A stretch of DNA of 64,000 nt from NCBI RefSeq assembly GCF_009380165.1, contig NZ_WHUF01000002.1, positions 992,001 to 1,056,000 of the forward strand, written 5' to 3'. Below the pieces are notes generated by a model. It saw only the letters and a list, made by a program, of their open reading frames with translations. It was not told the DNA's origin and did no database searches. Below, in pieces: positions 54,205 to 63,083 of the stretch. The stretch is from Rugamonas rivuli (GTDB lineage: Bacteria; Pseudomonadota; Gammaproteobacteria; Burkholderiales; Burkholderiaceae_D). A program made the translations under genes and the position numbers. How positions within the stretch are numbered: the first letter of the stretch is position 1; each line of letters starts with the position of its first letter.

Positions 54205-55132
54205 GGTCTTTCCTCCGCAGCAGGGCGAGCAGGCCGGTGGGACTGAAGATGATCATCGCTACCAGCAGCCCACCCAGCACCAGTTGATGCCCGGTCGGGA
54301 TCAGGGTCTTGAACACCAGCTGGTCCAGCAGGTAGACCACCAGTGCGCCGACCACCGGCCCGGCGATGGTGCGGTAGCCGCCGAAGATGGCGGCGACGAT
54401 GGGCAGCGTCACCCACAGGCCGTTGAAGGCGTAGTCCGGTTCGAGGAAGTTGATGTAGTGGGCGTTGAACGCGCCAGCCACGCCGGCCATGAAGGCGGAG
54501 ACCATCAGCATCAGCCCCTTGAGCAGTGTGCTGTTAACGCCGACCACGCGGGTGGCGTCTTCGCTGTCGTGCATGGCGCGCAGGGCGGTGCCGTAATGGC
54601 TGGCGCGGATGGCGCGGTAGGCCAGCGCGAATGCCAGTACGATGGTCAGTATCGTCAGGTAGGCGCCGGTTTTGCCGCTCATGTCGTAGCCGAGGATGGT
54701 CGGCAGGCCGGGGATGTTGGCGATGCCGCCGGAGCCGCCGGTGAGCGAGGTCCATTCGGTGGCGAGGATGCGGAATATGTGGGCGTAGGCCAGGATGGCG
54801 AGCGCGAAGTAGGGGCCGCGCAGCCGCAGCACCGGCAGCATCACCACGGAGGCGAGCAGCGCGCCGATGCCGCCCAGCGCAAGCCCGGCCAGCACCGGCA
54901 CGCCCAGCTTGACGGTCACGATGGCCGATACGTAGGCGCCCACGCCGAAGAAGGCGCTGTGGCCGAAGCTGACCATGCCGCCCAAGTTGCCCAGCAGCGC
55001 CCAGGACAAGGCTACGCAGCCGATCACCATGGCGGCGACGATCAGGCTCATGATGTAGTTGTCGGCGCCAAGCAGCAAGGGCACGGCGCCATATGCTGCG
55101 GCCAGGGCGGCGAGCCACCACACGCGCTTCAT
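54197..55132 (-). CDS. livM: Branched-chain-type ABC transporter permease LivM
   Basis: 311 residues, about 9 membrane segments. LGNLGGMVSFGHSAFFGVGAYVSAIV, RGPYFALAILAYAHIFRI and FGGYRTIAGPVVGALVVYLLDQLV are the LivM marks. Start 55132 overlaps livH by 4 nt. Confidence 0.92.
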   Translation of the reverse strand: MKRVWWLAALAAAYGAVPLLLGADNYIMSLIVAAMVIGCVALSWALLGNLGGMVSFGHSAFFGVGAYVSAIVTVKLGVPVLAGLALGGIGALLASVVMLPVLRLRGPYFALAILAYAHIFRILATEWTSLTGGSGGIANIPGLPTILGYDMSGKTGAYLTILTIVLAFALAYRAIRASHYGTALRAMHDSEDATRVVGVNSTLLKGLMLMVSAFMAGVAGAFNAHYINFLEPDYAFNGLWVTLPIVAAIFGGYRTIAGPVVGALVVYLLDQLVFKTLIPTGHQLVLGGLLVAMIIFSPTGLLALLRRKDHA

Positions 55133-56001
55133 CCGCGCCTCCGGGCCGCGCCCATCAGGCCATTCGGCATCACGAACAGCACCAGCAGGAACAAGGTCAT
55201 GCCGGCCAATTCCTGCAGTGCCGAACTGGCAAGCGTGACGGTCAGCGCTTCGGCCACGCCAAGCAGCACTGCGCCTATCAGCACGCCGGGGATGGACCCC
55301 ACGCCCGCCAGCACGGTGATGATGAAGGCCTTGACCGTCAGCGCGCCGCCATACGCGGGCTGGATCACGCCGTAGCTGTACAGCGCCACGCCCGCAAACC
55401 CGGCCAGCATGCCGGCCACGATGAACGACACCAGCTCCGTGCGGCCCGGCGCGATGCCCATCAATTTGGCGGCGTCGCGGTTGCTGGACACGGCCCGCAG
55501 CGCGCGCCCATACCAGCTGCGCGATAGCCACCACCACAAGCCGCCCATCAGCAGCAGGCTGACCACGAAGAAGATCAATTCACTGCGCATGCTGTACAGC
55601 GGCCCGACCACGAAGGCCTCCTGTAACCAGCTGGAACTGGTCGAGCGCACGTCGGCCTTCCAGATCAGCAGTATCAGGTTGGTCAGGATCACGCCGATGC
55701 CGAAGGTGAGTATCAGCGAGTTGATCTCGCGATCCTGTTTGATGCGGCTGACGATCCAGTACACGCCGGCCGACGTCGCGCTGACCACCAGCAGCGCTAT
55801 CGGTATCGCCCATGCCGGATTGAGCCCCAGCCCCGATTCCACCGAGTAGGCGATGTAAGCCGCCAGCAGCACCAGCTCGCCGTGGGCGAGGTTAATCACC
55901 CGCATGGTGCCGAACACCAGCGCCAGGCCCAGTGCGATCAGGGCGTAAGAGCCGCCTTGCAGCAGGCCGGAATACAACGCCTGGAGTATCAGTTCCGTCA
56001 C
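55129..56001 (-). CDS. livH: Branched-chain-type ABC transporter permease LivH (GTG start)
   Basis: 290 residues, about 8 membrane segments. LYSGLLQGGSYALIALGLALVFGTMRVINLAHGELVLLAAYIAY and VLAGVGSIPGVLIGAVLLGVAEAL are LivH marks. It starts with GTG, 6 nt after the binding-protein stop. Confidence 0.92.
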   Translation of the reverse strand: MTELILQALYSGLLQGGSYALIALGLALVFGTMRVINLAHGELVLLAAYIAYSVESGLGLNPAWAIPIALLVVSATSAGVYWIVSRIKQDREINSLILTFGIGVILTNLILLIWKADVRSTSSSWLQEAFVVGPLYSMRSELIFFVVSLLLMGGLWWWLSRSWYGRALRAVSSNRDAAKLMGIAPGRTELVSFIVAGMLAGFAGVALYSYGVIQPAYGGALTVKAFIITVLAGVGSIPGVLIGAVLLGVAEALTVTLASSALQELAGMTLFLLVLFVMPNGLMGAARRRG

Positions 56002-56007
56002 GACGGC

Positions 56008-57162
56008 TTACCAGGGCAGGCCGGGATACACCATGCTGCCGGTCGCCGTCTCCTTGGGCCAGACGATGACGATGTTCTTGCCCTGGTGCTGGCCCATGCG
56101 GTGCACGAAGTTGGGATTGTCTCCATTGGCGCCGAACTGCACCCGGCCGATCAGCGTGTCGCGGTCGGTCTTGCGCAGCTCTTCGGCCACGCCGCCTTTC
56201 TTTACCGTGCCTTTGTCGGCGGCGCGCGCGATGGCTTCGAACAGCAGCATCGATTGCACATAGCCGAACTGGCCGAGATAGTCCGGCTCCTTCTTGTACA
56301 ACGCCTTGTAGGCCTCGGCGAAGGCCTTGCCGTCCGCCGTGTCGAAGTGCGCGGGGAAGGGCAGCAGCGCGGTGCCGTACACATTGGGCATCAGGTCCGG
56401 GAATTCGGACGCCATCTTCGGCGTCGCCAGCGACCACACGCCTATCATCGCCTTGACGGGCGGCTTGAGTACGCGCGCGGCACGCAGGATGCCGACGTAA
56501 TCGTTCTCGTAGCCGACCATCAGTATCGCTTCCGATTTGTCCTGCAGCTTGATCTTGTTGATGATCGGCTTGAAGTCGGTGATGGCCGGGTCGAAGGAAT
56601 GGGTGACGGCCTTGACGCCCTTGGTGGCCAACACCTTCTGCACCGAGTTGGCCAGGTCGGACGTGGCTTCCTTGGTCGAGAACACGATGGACACCGATTT
56701 CACGCCCATGTCCGCCAGCAGTCCCTGCACGGCTTTTTCATAGCCTGCGGTGTTATTGATGCGGAAGAAGTTCTTGCGGCCGCTGTTGACCAGGCTATCG
56801 TCCACGCCGCCGGAGGTGATGTAGACCAGCCCCAGTTTGTTGGCCGCGTCGGATGCGGGGGAGATGTTGTTGGAGCCGTAGCCGCCGGTGATCGCCACCG
56901 CGCCTTGGCTGGCCAGCTTCTCGACAGCGGCTACCGCCTTGGCCGGCGCCGATTCGTCGTCGATGGTGACGATCTTGATCTTGTGTTTGCCGTTGGTCTT
57001 GTTGAACACTTCGGCGGCGACCATCACGCCTTCCTGCATGCCGGAGCCGACGCGGGCCAGCGTGCCTGTCAGCGGCAGTTCCGCGCCGACCGTGAATTCC
57101 TCGGCACGTGCGCCGCCTGCCATTGCCATCGCGATCAGTGCCGCGATTGTGATGTTTTTCAT
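56008..57162 (-). CDS. livK: LivK-type periplasmic binding protein
   Basis: 384 residues. Signal peptide (ITIAALIAMAMAGGARA, cut near residue 20). Type I fold: FTVGAELPLTGTLARVGSGMQEGVMVAAEVFNKTNG, YGSNNISPASDAANKLGLVYITSGGVDDSLVNSG. Typical amino-acid receptors begin IKIG; this FTVGAELPLTG version is common in receptors for aromatic or other acids. It follows acyl-CoA synthesis and dehydrogenation genes. Confidence 0.88.
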   Translation of the reverse strand: MKNITIAALIAMAMAGGARAEEFTVGAELPLTGTLARVGSGMQEGVMVAAEVFNKTNGKHKIKIVTIDDESAPAKAVAAVEKLASQGAVAITGGYGSNNISPASDAANKLGLVYITSGGVDDSLVNSGRKNFFRINNTAGYEKAVQGLLADMGVKSVSIVFSTKEATSDLANSVQKVLATKGVKAVTHSFDPAITDFKPIINKIKLQDKSEAILMVGYENDYVGILRAARVLKPPVKAMIGVWSLATPKMASEFPDLMPNVYGTALLPFPAHFDTADGKAFAEAYKALYKKEPDYLGQFGYVQSMLLFEAIARAADKGTVKKGGVAEELRKTDRDTLIGRVQFGANGDNPNFVHRMGQHQGKNIVIVWPKETATGSMVYPGLPW

Positions 57163-57183
57163 GCCGGTCTCCCCTTGGTGTGG

Positions 57184-58731
57184 TTATCTTTGTGCCAGTT
57201 GCCGCAGCTGCCCTTTTAATATTTTTCCGGTGGCCGCTGCGGGCAGGGCCTGCATGGCGATAATCTCTGATGGACATTTGTACGGCGACAGCAGGCCCGC
57301 CAAGTACTGCTGCAATTCCTCAGGCGTGACCTGGCGGCGCGGATCGATTTCGACGAAGGCCACTACTTCCTCATTGCCGTCGGCGGCGACGCGGCCCACC
57401 ACGGCCGATTGCGCTACCGCCGGATGCGCGTTCAGCACCGTCTCCACTTCCAGCGGGTAGACGTTGAAGCCGGAGCGGATGATCAACTCTTTCGTGCGGC
57501 CGACGATGAACAGCGCGCCGTCGGCATCGCGCCGGGCGACGTCGCCGGTGTTGAGCCAACCGCCGTCGCGCATCGCTGCCGCTGTCAGTTCCGGCTCGCG
57601 GTAATAGCCGGCCATGATGTTGGGGCCGCGCACCCATAGCTCGCCGTCCGCAGCGTTCGTGACGTCGGCGCCGCCGGCATCGACCAGGCGCACTTCCACG
57701 CCGGGGATGGCCTGGCCGACCGAGTCGTCGCCGCGCGGTTGGTCCAGGCGGGTCTGGCTGATGGTGGGGGAGGTTTCGGTCATGCCGTAGCCGTTGTGCA
57801 GCGTCAGGCCGAACAGCCGTTCCACCTGCGCTTTCAGGCTGGGTGCAAGCGGAGAACCGCCGGCGTAGATGAAGCGCAGTCGCGACGTCAGTGGCGCGCT
57901 GGTGTCGCCCAGCGTCTCCAGCAGGCGCGCGTACATGGCGGGCACGCCTTGCAGTATCGTCAGGCCGTCGTCGCGGATTGCCTTCAACACGGCGTCCGGC
58001 GCGAAGCGCGGGCACAGGTACAGGCAGGCGCCCGCGTACAAAGTGCCCAGCATGACCGAGGCCAGGCCGTAGACGTGGGTGATGGGCAGCACGCCGTAGG
58101 CCCGGTCGCTAGTCGTCAGGCCGCGCAAGGTGCTGGAGACTGCGGCGATGAACAGCAGATTGCGGTGCGTGAGCATCACGCCTTTCGGCTGGCCGGTGGT
58201 GCCGGTGGTGTAGATCAGCGCAGCCACCTGTTGTGCCGACGAGGCATGCACCGGCTCCGGCGCGCAGTCGGGATTGAGGTCGCCGATCATCCACTGACCG
58301 AACGGCGAGGGCGCGCTCACGGCGCCATGGCGCAGGCCATGCGCCGCGGTCTCCGATGCGGCGTCTGGTGCCGACGTGTAGATCACGCGTCGCGCGCCGC
58401 TGTGATCGCGGATCTGGTCCACCTCGCGAGCGGACAGGCGGCCGTTGACGTTGACGATCCACGCATCCACCTCGGCGGCGGCGAAGATCAGCGCCACTTG
58501 CGCCGCGCAGTTCTCGCCGACCACCATCAATCGGTCGCCGGGCCGTATCTGCAAGGCCCGCAGCTGCGCCACGGTGGCGTCGATGGCGGCCGCCAGCTCG
58601 GTATAGGTCCAATGGCGCGCGCCATCGTGCAGCGCCCAGGCTTGCGGTGCACGCTCCGCCCAACGGCGCGGGATGCCGCTCAGGCGTTGTGGCAGCGTCG
58701 CCAGTATCTGGGTGGTGTCGATGGCGTCCAT
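57184..58731 (-). CDS. Acyl-CoA synthetase (class I adenylate-forming ligase)
   Basis: 515 residues. AMP-binding motif ALIYTTGTTGQPKGVMLTHRN, GYGMTETSPTIS, WLNTGDVARRDADGALFIVGRTKELIIRSGFNVYPLEVE and the catalytic Lys in LPAAATGKILKGQLR. Activates a carboxylic acid to its CoA ester. Its start overlaps the stop of the acyl-CoA dehydrogenase by 1 nt, so the pair should act in sequence on the acid brought in by LivKHMGF. Confidence 0.9.
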   Translation of the reverse strand: MDAIDTTQILATLPQRLSGIPRRWAERAPQAWALHDGARHWTYTELAAAIDATVAQLRALQIRPGDRLMVVGENCAAQVALIFAAAEVDAWIVNVNGRLSAREVDQIRDHSGARRVIYTSAPDAASETAAHGLRHGAVSAPSPFGQWMIGDLNPDCAPEPVHASSAQQVAALIYTTGTTGQPKGVMLTHRNLLFIAAVSSTLRGLTTSDRAYGVLPITHVYGLASVMLGTLYAGACLYLCPRFAPDAVLKAIRDDGLTILQGVPAMYARLLETLGDTSAPLTSRLRFIYAGGSPLAPSLKAQVERLFGLTLHNGYGMTETSPTISQTRLDQPRGDDSVGQAIPGVEVRLVDAGGADVTNAADGELWVRGPNIMAGYYREPELTAAAMRDGGWLNTGDVARRDADGALFIVGRTKELIIRSGFNVYPLEVETVLNAHPAVAQSAVVGRVAADGNEEVVAFVEIDPRRQVTPEELQQYLAGLLSPYKCPSEIIAMQALPAAATGKILKGQLRQLAQR

Positions 58732-59885
58732 CAGCCCTCGGCCGCCTTGATCATGTTGCGGGCGATGACCAGTTGCTGGATCTGCGAGGTGCCTTCGTAG
58801 ATGCGGAACAGCCGCACGTCGCGGTAGAAGCGCTCGGCCGCGTAGTCGGACATATAGCCCGCGCCGCCGTGGATCTGCACCGAGCGGTCGGCCACGCGGC
58901 CGCACATCTCGGAGGCGAACAGCTTGCAGCACGAGGCTTCGGTGGAGATGTCCTCGTGGTTGTCGCGGCGGCGGGCTGCATCCAGCACCATGCTGCGGGC
59001 GGCGTAGATTTCGGCCTTGCTGTCGGCCAGCATGGCCTGGATCAGCTGGAACTCGGCGATTGGCTGGCCGAACTGCTGGCGTTCCATCGCATAGCGCAGC
59101 GCATCGTCCAGCATGCGCTCGGCCACGCCGACGCAGATCGCCGAGATGTGCAGACGGCCCTTGTCCAGCACCTTCATGGCGGTCTTGAAGCCCTGGCCTT
59201 CCTTGCCGCCGATGATGCTGGCGGCGGGCACGCGGCAGTTTTCGAAGATCACGTCGCAGGTGTGGGCGCCGCGCTGGCCCATCTTCTTGTCCGTCTTGCC
59301 GAGCGAGATGCCGGGCGTGTCGCGTTCGACGATGAAGGCCGATACGCCGCTCGGGCCTTTGCGGCTGCTGTCGGTGCGCGCCATCACGGTGAACACGCCG
59401 GCTTCCGGCGCGTTGGTGATGTAGCGCTTGGTGCCGTTGATGATGTAGTGGTCGCCGTCGCGCACGGCGGAGGTGTCGAGAGCGCCGGCGTCCGAGCCGT
59501 GGCCGGGCTCCGTCAGCGCGAAGGCGCCGACGATCTCGCCGGAAGCCATGCGCGGCAGCCATGCGTTCTTTTGCTCTTCGGTGCCGTCGATCAGGATGCC
59601 CTGCGAGCCGATGCCGTTGTTGGTGCCGAACAGCGAGCGGAAGGCGGGCGAGGTGCGGGCGATTTCAAATGCGGCCAGCACTTCCTCTTCCATGGTCAGG
59701 CCAAGGCCGCCGTAGGCTTCGGGGATGGAGAGGCCGAACAGGCCCAGTTCGCGCATCTGCGCCACCAGCGTTGGAGGGATTTGGTCGGTGTCGGCCACGA
59801 GCTGCTCGTGCGGCACCAGTTGTTCGCGCACGAAGCGGCGGATGCTATCCAGCAGGATGTTCAGCGTTTCCTGGTCTCTTATCAT
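58731..59885 (-). CDS. Acyl-CoA dehydrogenase
   Basis: 384 residues. FALTEPGHGSDAGALDT (FAD/substrate loop), YITNAPEAGVFTVMART, RLHISAICVGVAERMLDDALRYAMERQQFG, and the C-terminal IHGGAGYMSDYAAERFYRDVRLFRIYEGTSQIQQLVIARN with the catalytic Glu in YEGTS. First gene of the seven-gene operon. The chain length or aromatic nature of the substrate is not readable. Confidence 0.92.
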   Translation of the reverse strand: MIRDQETLNILLDSIRRFVREQLVPHEQLVADTDQIPPTLVAQMRELGLFGLSIPEAYGGLGLTMEEEVLAAFEIARTSPAFRSLFGTNNGIGSQGILIDGTEEQKNAWLPRMASGEIVGAFALTEPGHGSDAGALDTSAVRDGDHYIINGTKRYITNAPEAGVFTVMARTDSSRKGPSGVSAFIVERDTPGISLGKTDKKMGQRGAHTCDVIFENCRVPAASIIGGKEGQGFKTAMKVLDKGRLHISAICVGVAERMLDDALRYAMERQQFGQPIAEFQLIQAMLADSKAEIYAARSMVLDAARRRDNHEDISTEASCCKLFASEMCGRVADRSVQIHGGAGYMSDYAAERFYRDVRLFRIYEGTSQIQQLVIARNMIKAAEG

Positions 59886-59933
59886 GGTCTCCCTCTTCGG
59901 AAGACTTCAATGTGCCGACTCGGCCAGACCCTG

Positions 59934-60260
59934 TCAAGCTTTGGTGTTGATTAGCGTGCCGATATTCTGGTCGGCGGCCTGGATCACCTTGGCCGACAGG
60001 TCGAACTGCGCCTTGTAGACCAGCGAGTTGGTGGTTTCGGTGGCGAGGTCGGTACCGCTGGGCGCGTCCGCCGCTTGCAGTTGCTGCGCCTGGAAAGAGA
60101 TCGAGACGCCGCTGCCGGCCGGGGCGTTTTCCTTGAACACGGCCTGCGTCGGCTGGAAGCCCTGGGTGCCGATGTTGGCGATCGCGTGCGCGCTGTTGCC
60201 CAGCGCGCGTTCCGAGGCGTTGAGTCCGGTGATTCCTGAGCTGAGTGCGGCGATGGCCAT
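59934..60260 (-). CDS. Small flagellar basal-body-rod-like protein
   Basis: 108 residues. The N-terminus ALSSGITGLNASERALGNSAHAIANIGTQGFQP matches the flagellar rod/hook N-terminal helix (ALxxSAHAIANxxTxGF). The end (AQFDLSAKVIQAADQNIGTLINTKA) matches the matching C-terminal helix. The large middle domain is missing, so it is about the size of FlgB/FlgC but lies alone, away from any flagellar cluster. AAGGGA precedes ATG 60260. Confidence 0.75.
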   Translation of the reverse strand: MAIAALSSGITGLNASERALGNSAHAIANIGTQGFQPTQAVFKENAPAGSGVSISFQAQQLQAADAPSGTDLATETTNSLVYKAQFDLSAKVIQAADQNIGTLINTKA

Positions 60261-60390
60261 GATATTTCCCTTCGGCAAGTAGCGAAAGTGTACACCGTTC
60301 TGCGGCCATGTGCACAGGTTTGACTAAAATTTCAGCAGGCTTGACGCCGCCGGGCAACTGGGCGAGTATTGAAAAACAGATACTTTCTGG

Positions 60391-61272
60391 ATGAAATCCA
60401 TGTCTATTCTGCGTCGTCTGCTGTGCGTCTGCCTGCTCTCGGCTGCGGCCGTCGCCGCCCTGGCCGAACCCATCGTGGTCCGCTATCCGCGCGCCGAAAG
60501 CATCGATGACGAGCGTGGCGAGTACGGCCAGGCGCTGCTGGAGCTGGCGCTGGCCAAGTCCGGCGGCGTTTATCGCGTCGAGCTGTCGCCGACGCGCATG
60601 CAGCAGAACCGGGCGCTGGTGGAGTTGCAGTCCGGCTCGGGCCGCATCGACATCGTCGGCACCATGACCTCGGCCGAGCGCGAGGAAGCGCTGCTGCCGG
60701 TGCGGATACCGATGACGCGTGGCCTGATCGGCTGGCGCATCGGCCTGGTGCGGGCCGACCACAAGGACTTGCTGCGCGACGTGCGCACGGTCGACGACCT
60801 GAAGCGCTACACCACCGCCCAGGGCCACGACTGGCCGGACGTGCAGATCCTGCGCCACAGCGGGCTGAAAGTGCATCCGGTGGCGGTCTACAGCGGCCTG
60901 TTCGGCATGCTGAACGCCGGCCGCATCGACTGGGCGCCGCGTTCGGCCAACGAGATCTGGGCCGAGGCCGCGCGCCATCCCGAGCTGGCGATCGATCCCT
61001 ACATCGTGATCCACTATCCGACCGCCGACTATTTCTTCGTCAACCGCAACAATCCGGCGCTGGCCGAGGCCGTGCGGACGGGGCTGGAAGCGGCGCTGGC
61101 CGACGGCAGCTTCGAACAGTTGTTTTACTTGCACTACGGCCGCCTGCTGCGCAATGCCCGCTTCGAGCATCGGCTGGTGATCAACCTGCCCAACCCGCTG
61201 CTGACGCCGCAAACCCCGCTGAACCGCAAGGAATTGTGGTTCACGTTGGACGATTTGAAACGATATCCGTAA
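60391..61272 (+). CDS. Orphan periplasmic solute-binding-like protein
   Basis: 293 residues with a signal peptide (LLCVCLLSAAAVAALAEP). EPIVVRYPRAESIDDERGEYGQALLELALAKSGG, GSGRIDIVGTMTSAEREEALLPVRIPMTRGLIGWRIGLV, and a late YPTADYFFVNRNNPALAEAVRTGLEAAL. Distantly like family 3 solute-binding proteins; these often turn out to be sensors or of unknown use. No transporter beside it. ATG 60400 is an alternative start. Confidence 0.8.
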   Translation: MKSMSILRRLLCVCLLSAAAVAALAEPIVVRYPRAESIDDERGEYGQALLELALAKSGGVYRVELSPTRMQQNRALVELQSGSGRIDIVGTMTSAEREEALLPVRIPMTRGLIGWRIGLVRADHKDLLRDVRTVDDLKRYTTAQGHDWPDVQILRHSGLKVHPVAVYSGLFGMLNAGRIDWAPRSANEIWAEAARHPELAIDPYIVIHYPTADYFFVNRNNPALAEAVRTGLEAALADGSFEQLFYLHYGRLLRNARFEHRLVINLPNPLLTPQTPLNRKELWFTLDDLKRYP

Positions 61273-61361
61273 GACAAACTCACTTGCTTTGTGCTACCCT
61301 CCGCCCCTAGTTGTTCTGGGGAAACATGTACTCTAGTTACATGAATTTAAAGGAGTTGTGC

Positions 61362-62996
61362 ATGGCAATTTTTGATTTTCTGGATAAGGAGCGGACGGTA
61401 GCCGGCTCCGGTTTCAATCGTTGGCTGGTGCCGCCTGCGGCGCTGGCTATCCACCTGTGTATCGGCATGGCCTACGGCTTTTCCGTGTTCTGGCTGCCGC
61501 TGTCGCGCGCGCTGGGCATCAAGGAGTCGCTGGCCTGTCCGGCCGACATGGACTTGATCGCCAAGATCCTGTCGTCGAGCTGCGATTGGCAGATCTCCAT
61601 GCTGGGCTGGATGTACACGATGTTCTTCGTCTTCCTCGGCCTGGCCGCGTGGCTGTTCGGCGGCTGGCTGGAACATGCGGGCCCGCGCAAGGCCGGCGTG
61701 GTGTCGGCTGTGTGCTGGTGCGGCGGCCTGGTGATCTCGGCGCTGGGCGTGTACCAGCACCAGATCTGGTTGATGTGGCTGGGCTCCGGCGTGATCGGCG
61801 GCATCGGCCTGGGACTCGGCTACATCTCGCCGGTGTCGACGCTGATCAAGTGGTTCCCGGACCGCCGCGGCATGGCGACCGGCATGGCCATCATGGGCTT
61901 CGGCGGCGGCGCGATGATCGGCGCACCATTGGCCGACAAGCTGATGAAGTTCTTCGCCACGCCGGATTCGGTCGGCGTGTGGCAGACCTTCCTGGTGATG
62001 GCGGCGATCTACTTCGTCTTCATGATGGCAGGCGCGCTGTCGTACCGCGTGCCGCCCACCGGCTGGAAACCGGCCGGCTGGACGCCGCCGGCCAAGGCCA
62101 GCGCCAACACCATGATCACCAGCCGCCATGTCCACGCCAGCAAGGTGTGGGGCATACCGCAATTCTGGTTGGTATGGCTGGTGCTGTGCCTGAACGTGAC
62201 GGCCGGTATCGGCATCCTGGGCATGGCCTCGCCGCTGCTGCAGGAGATCTTCGCCGGCCAGCTGCTGGGCGTGAACGTCGCGTTCAACGATCTGACGCTG
62301 GCGCAGAAAGGGCAGATCGCCGCGATCGCCGCCGGCTTCACCGGCCTGCTGTCGCTGTTTAACATCGGCGGCCGTTTCGTCTGGGCTTCGTGCTCGGACT
62401 TCCTGGGCCGCAAAGCTACCTACGGCATCTTCTTCGTGCTGGGCATCGCGCTGTACGGCCTGATTCCATCGATGGCGCATGGCGCGCAGCTGGCGCTGTT
62501 CGTCGGCTCCTTCTGCATCATCCTGTCGATGTACGGCGGCGGCTTCGCCACCGTGCCGGCCTACCTGGCCGACTTGTTCGGCACCCAGATGGTGGGCGCG
62601 ATCCATGGCCGTCTGCTGACCGCGTGGTCGGTGGCCGGCGTGTTCGGTCCTCTGCTGGTGACGTACATCCGCGAGTACCAGATCGCCCAGGGCGTGCCGA
62701 AGGCGCAGGCCTACGACATCACCATGTATCTGCTGGCGGGCCTGCTGGTGATTGGCCTGCTGTGCAATCTGATGGTGCGCCCGGTAGCCGACAAGCACTT
62801 CATGAGCGAGGCCGAACTGGCCGCCGAGAAGAAGCTGGCGCACGAGCGCGACGCGGCCGCATCGACCGGCAACGCCGTCGCTTCGAACGGCGTCACCAGC
62901 CCGGTGGCGGTGGCTTTCGGCTGGCTGGCGGTCGGCATTCCGCTGGCGATCGGCGTGTGGCTGACGGTGCAAAAAGCTGCCGTGTTATTTAAATAA
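61362..62996 (+). CDS. OFA-type MFS transporter (oxalate/formate antiporter family)
   Basis: 544 residues with about 12 membrane segments. HLCIGMAYGFSVFWLPLSRALG, GVIGGIGLGLGYISPVSTLIKWFPDRRGMATGMAIMGFGGGAMIGAPLADKLM and NIGGRFVWASCSDFLGRKATY are marks of the oxalate/formate antiporter family. A large charged loop links the two halves. Substrate uncertain; many members move small monocarboxylates. Start 61362 (AAAGGAG upstream). Confidence 0.88.
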   Translation: MAIFDFLDKERTVAGSGFNRWLVPPAALAIHLCIGMAYGFSVFWLPLSRALGIKESLACPADMDLIAKILSSSCDWQISMLGWMYTMFFVFLGLAAWLFGGWLEHAGPRKAGVVSAVCWCGGLVISALGVYQHQIWLMWLGSGVIGGIGLGLGYISPVSTLIKWFPDRRGMATGMAIMGFGGGAMIGAPLADKLMKFFATPDSVGVWQTFLVMAAIYFVFMMAGALSYRVPPTGWKPAGWTPPAKASANTMITSRHVHASKVWGIPQFWLVWLVLCLNVTAGIGILGMASPLLQEIFAGQLLGVNVAFNDLTLAQKGQIAAIAAGFTGLLSLFNIGGRFVWASCSDFLGRKATYGIFFVLGIALYGLIPSMAHGAQLALFVGSFCIILSMYGGGFATVPAYLADLFGTQMVGAIHGRLLTAWSVAGVFGPLLVTYIREYQIAQGVPKAQAYDITMYLLAGLLVIGLLCNLMVRPVADKHFMSEAELAAEKKLAHERDAAASTGNAVASNGVTSPVAVAFGWLAVGIPLAIGVWLTVQKAAVLFK

Positions 62997-63020
62997 CACA
63001 GTAGAATAGGGCGTCCGTCT

Positions 63021-63058
63021 GCGGGGCCGGCTCCAGCATTGTGCTGGGCCGGCCCCGC
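63021..63058 (+). terminator. Long hairpin between the MFS and ABC genes
   Basis: 11-bp GC stem GCGGGGCCGGC / GCCGGCCCCGC extended inward by 6 bp (CCAGCA/TGCTGG) around a 3-nt loop, with one unpaired base. Only a weak T-tract (TTTCATTT) follows, so termination may be partial. Confidence 0.65.
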
Positions 63059-63083
63059 TTTCATTTCCAGGAGCCCTTTGTAC

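Noticed and set aside
57184..59562. 792-codon minus frame reaching upstream of the acyl-CoA ligase
   Set aside because: The first ~277 codons are an out-of-frame reading of the acyl-CoA dehydrogenase; the ligase starts at 58731.
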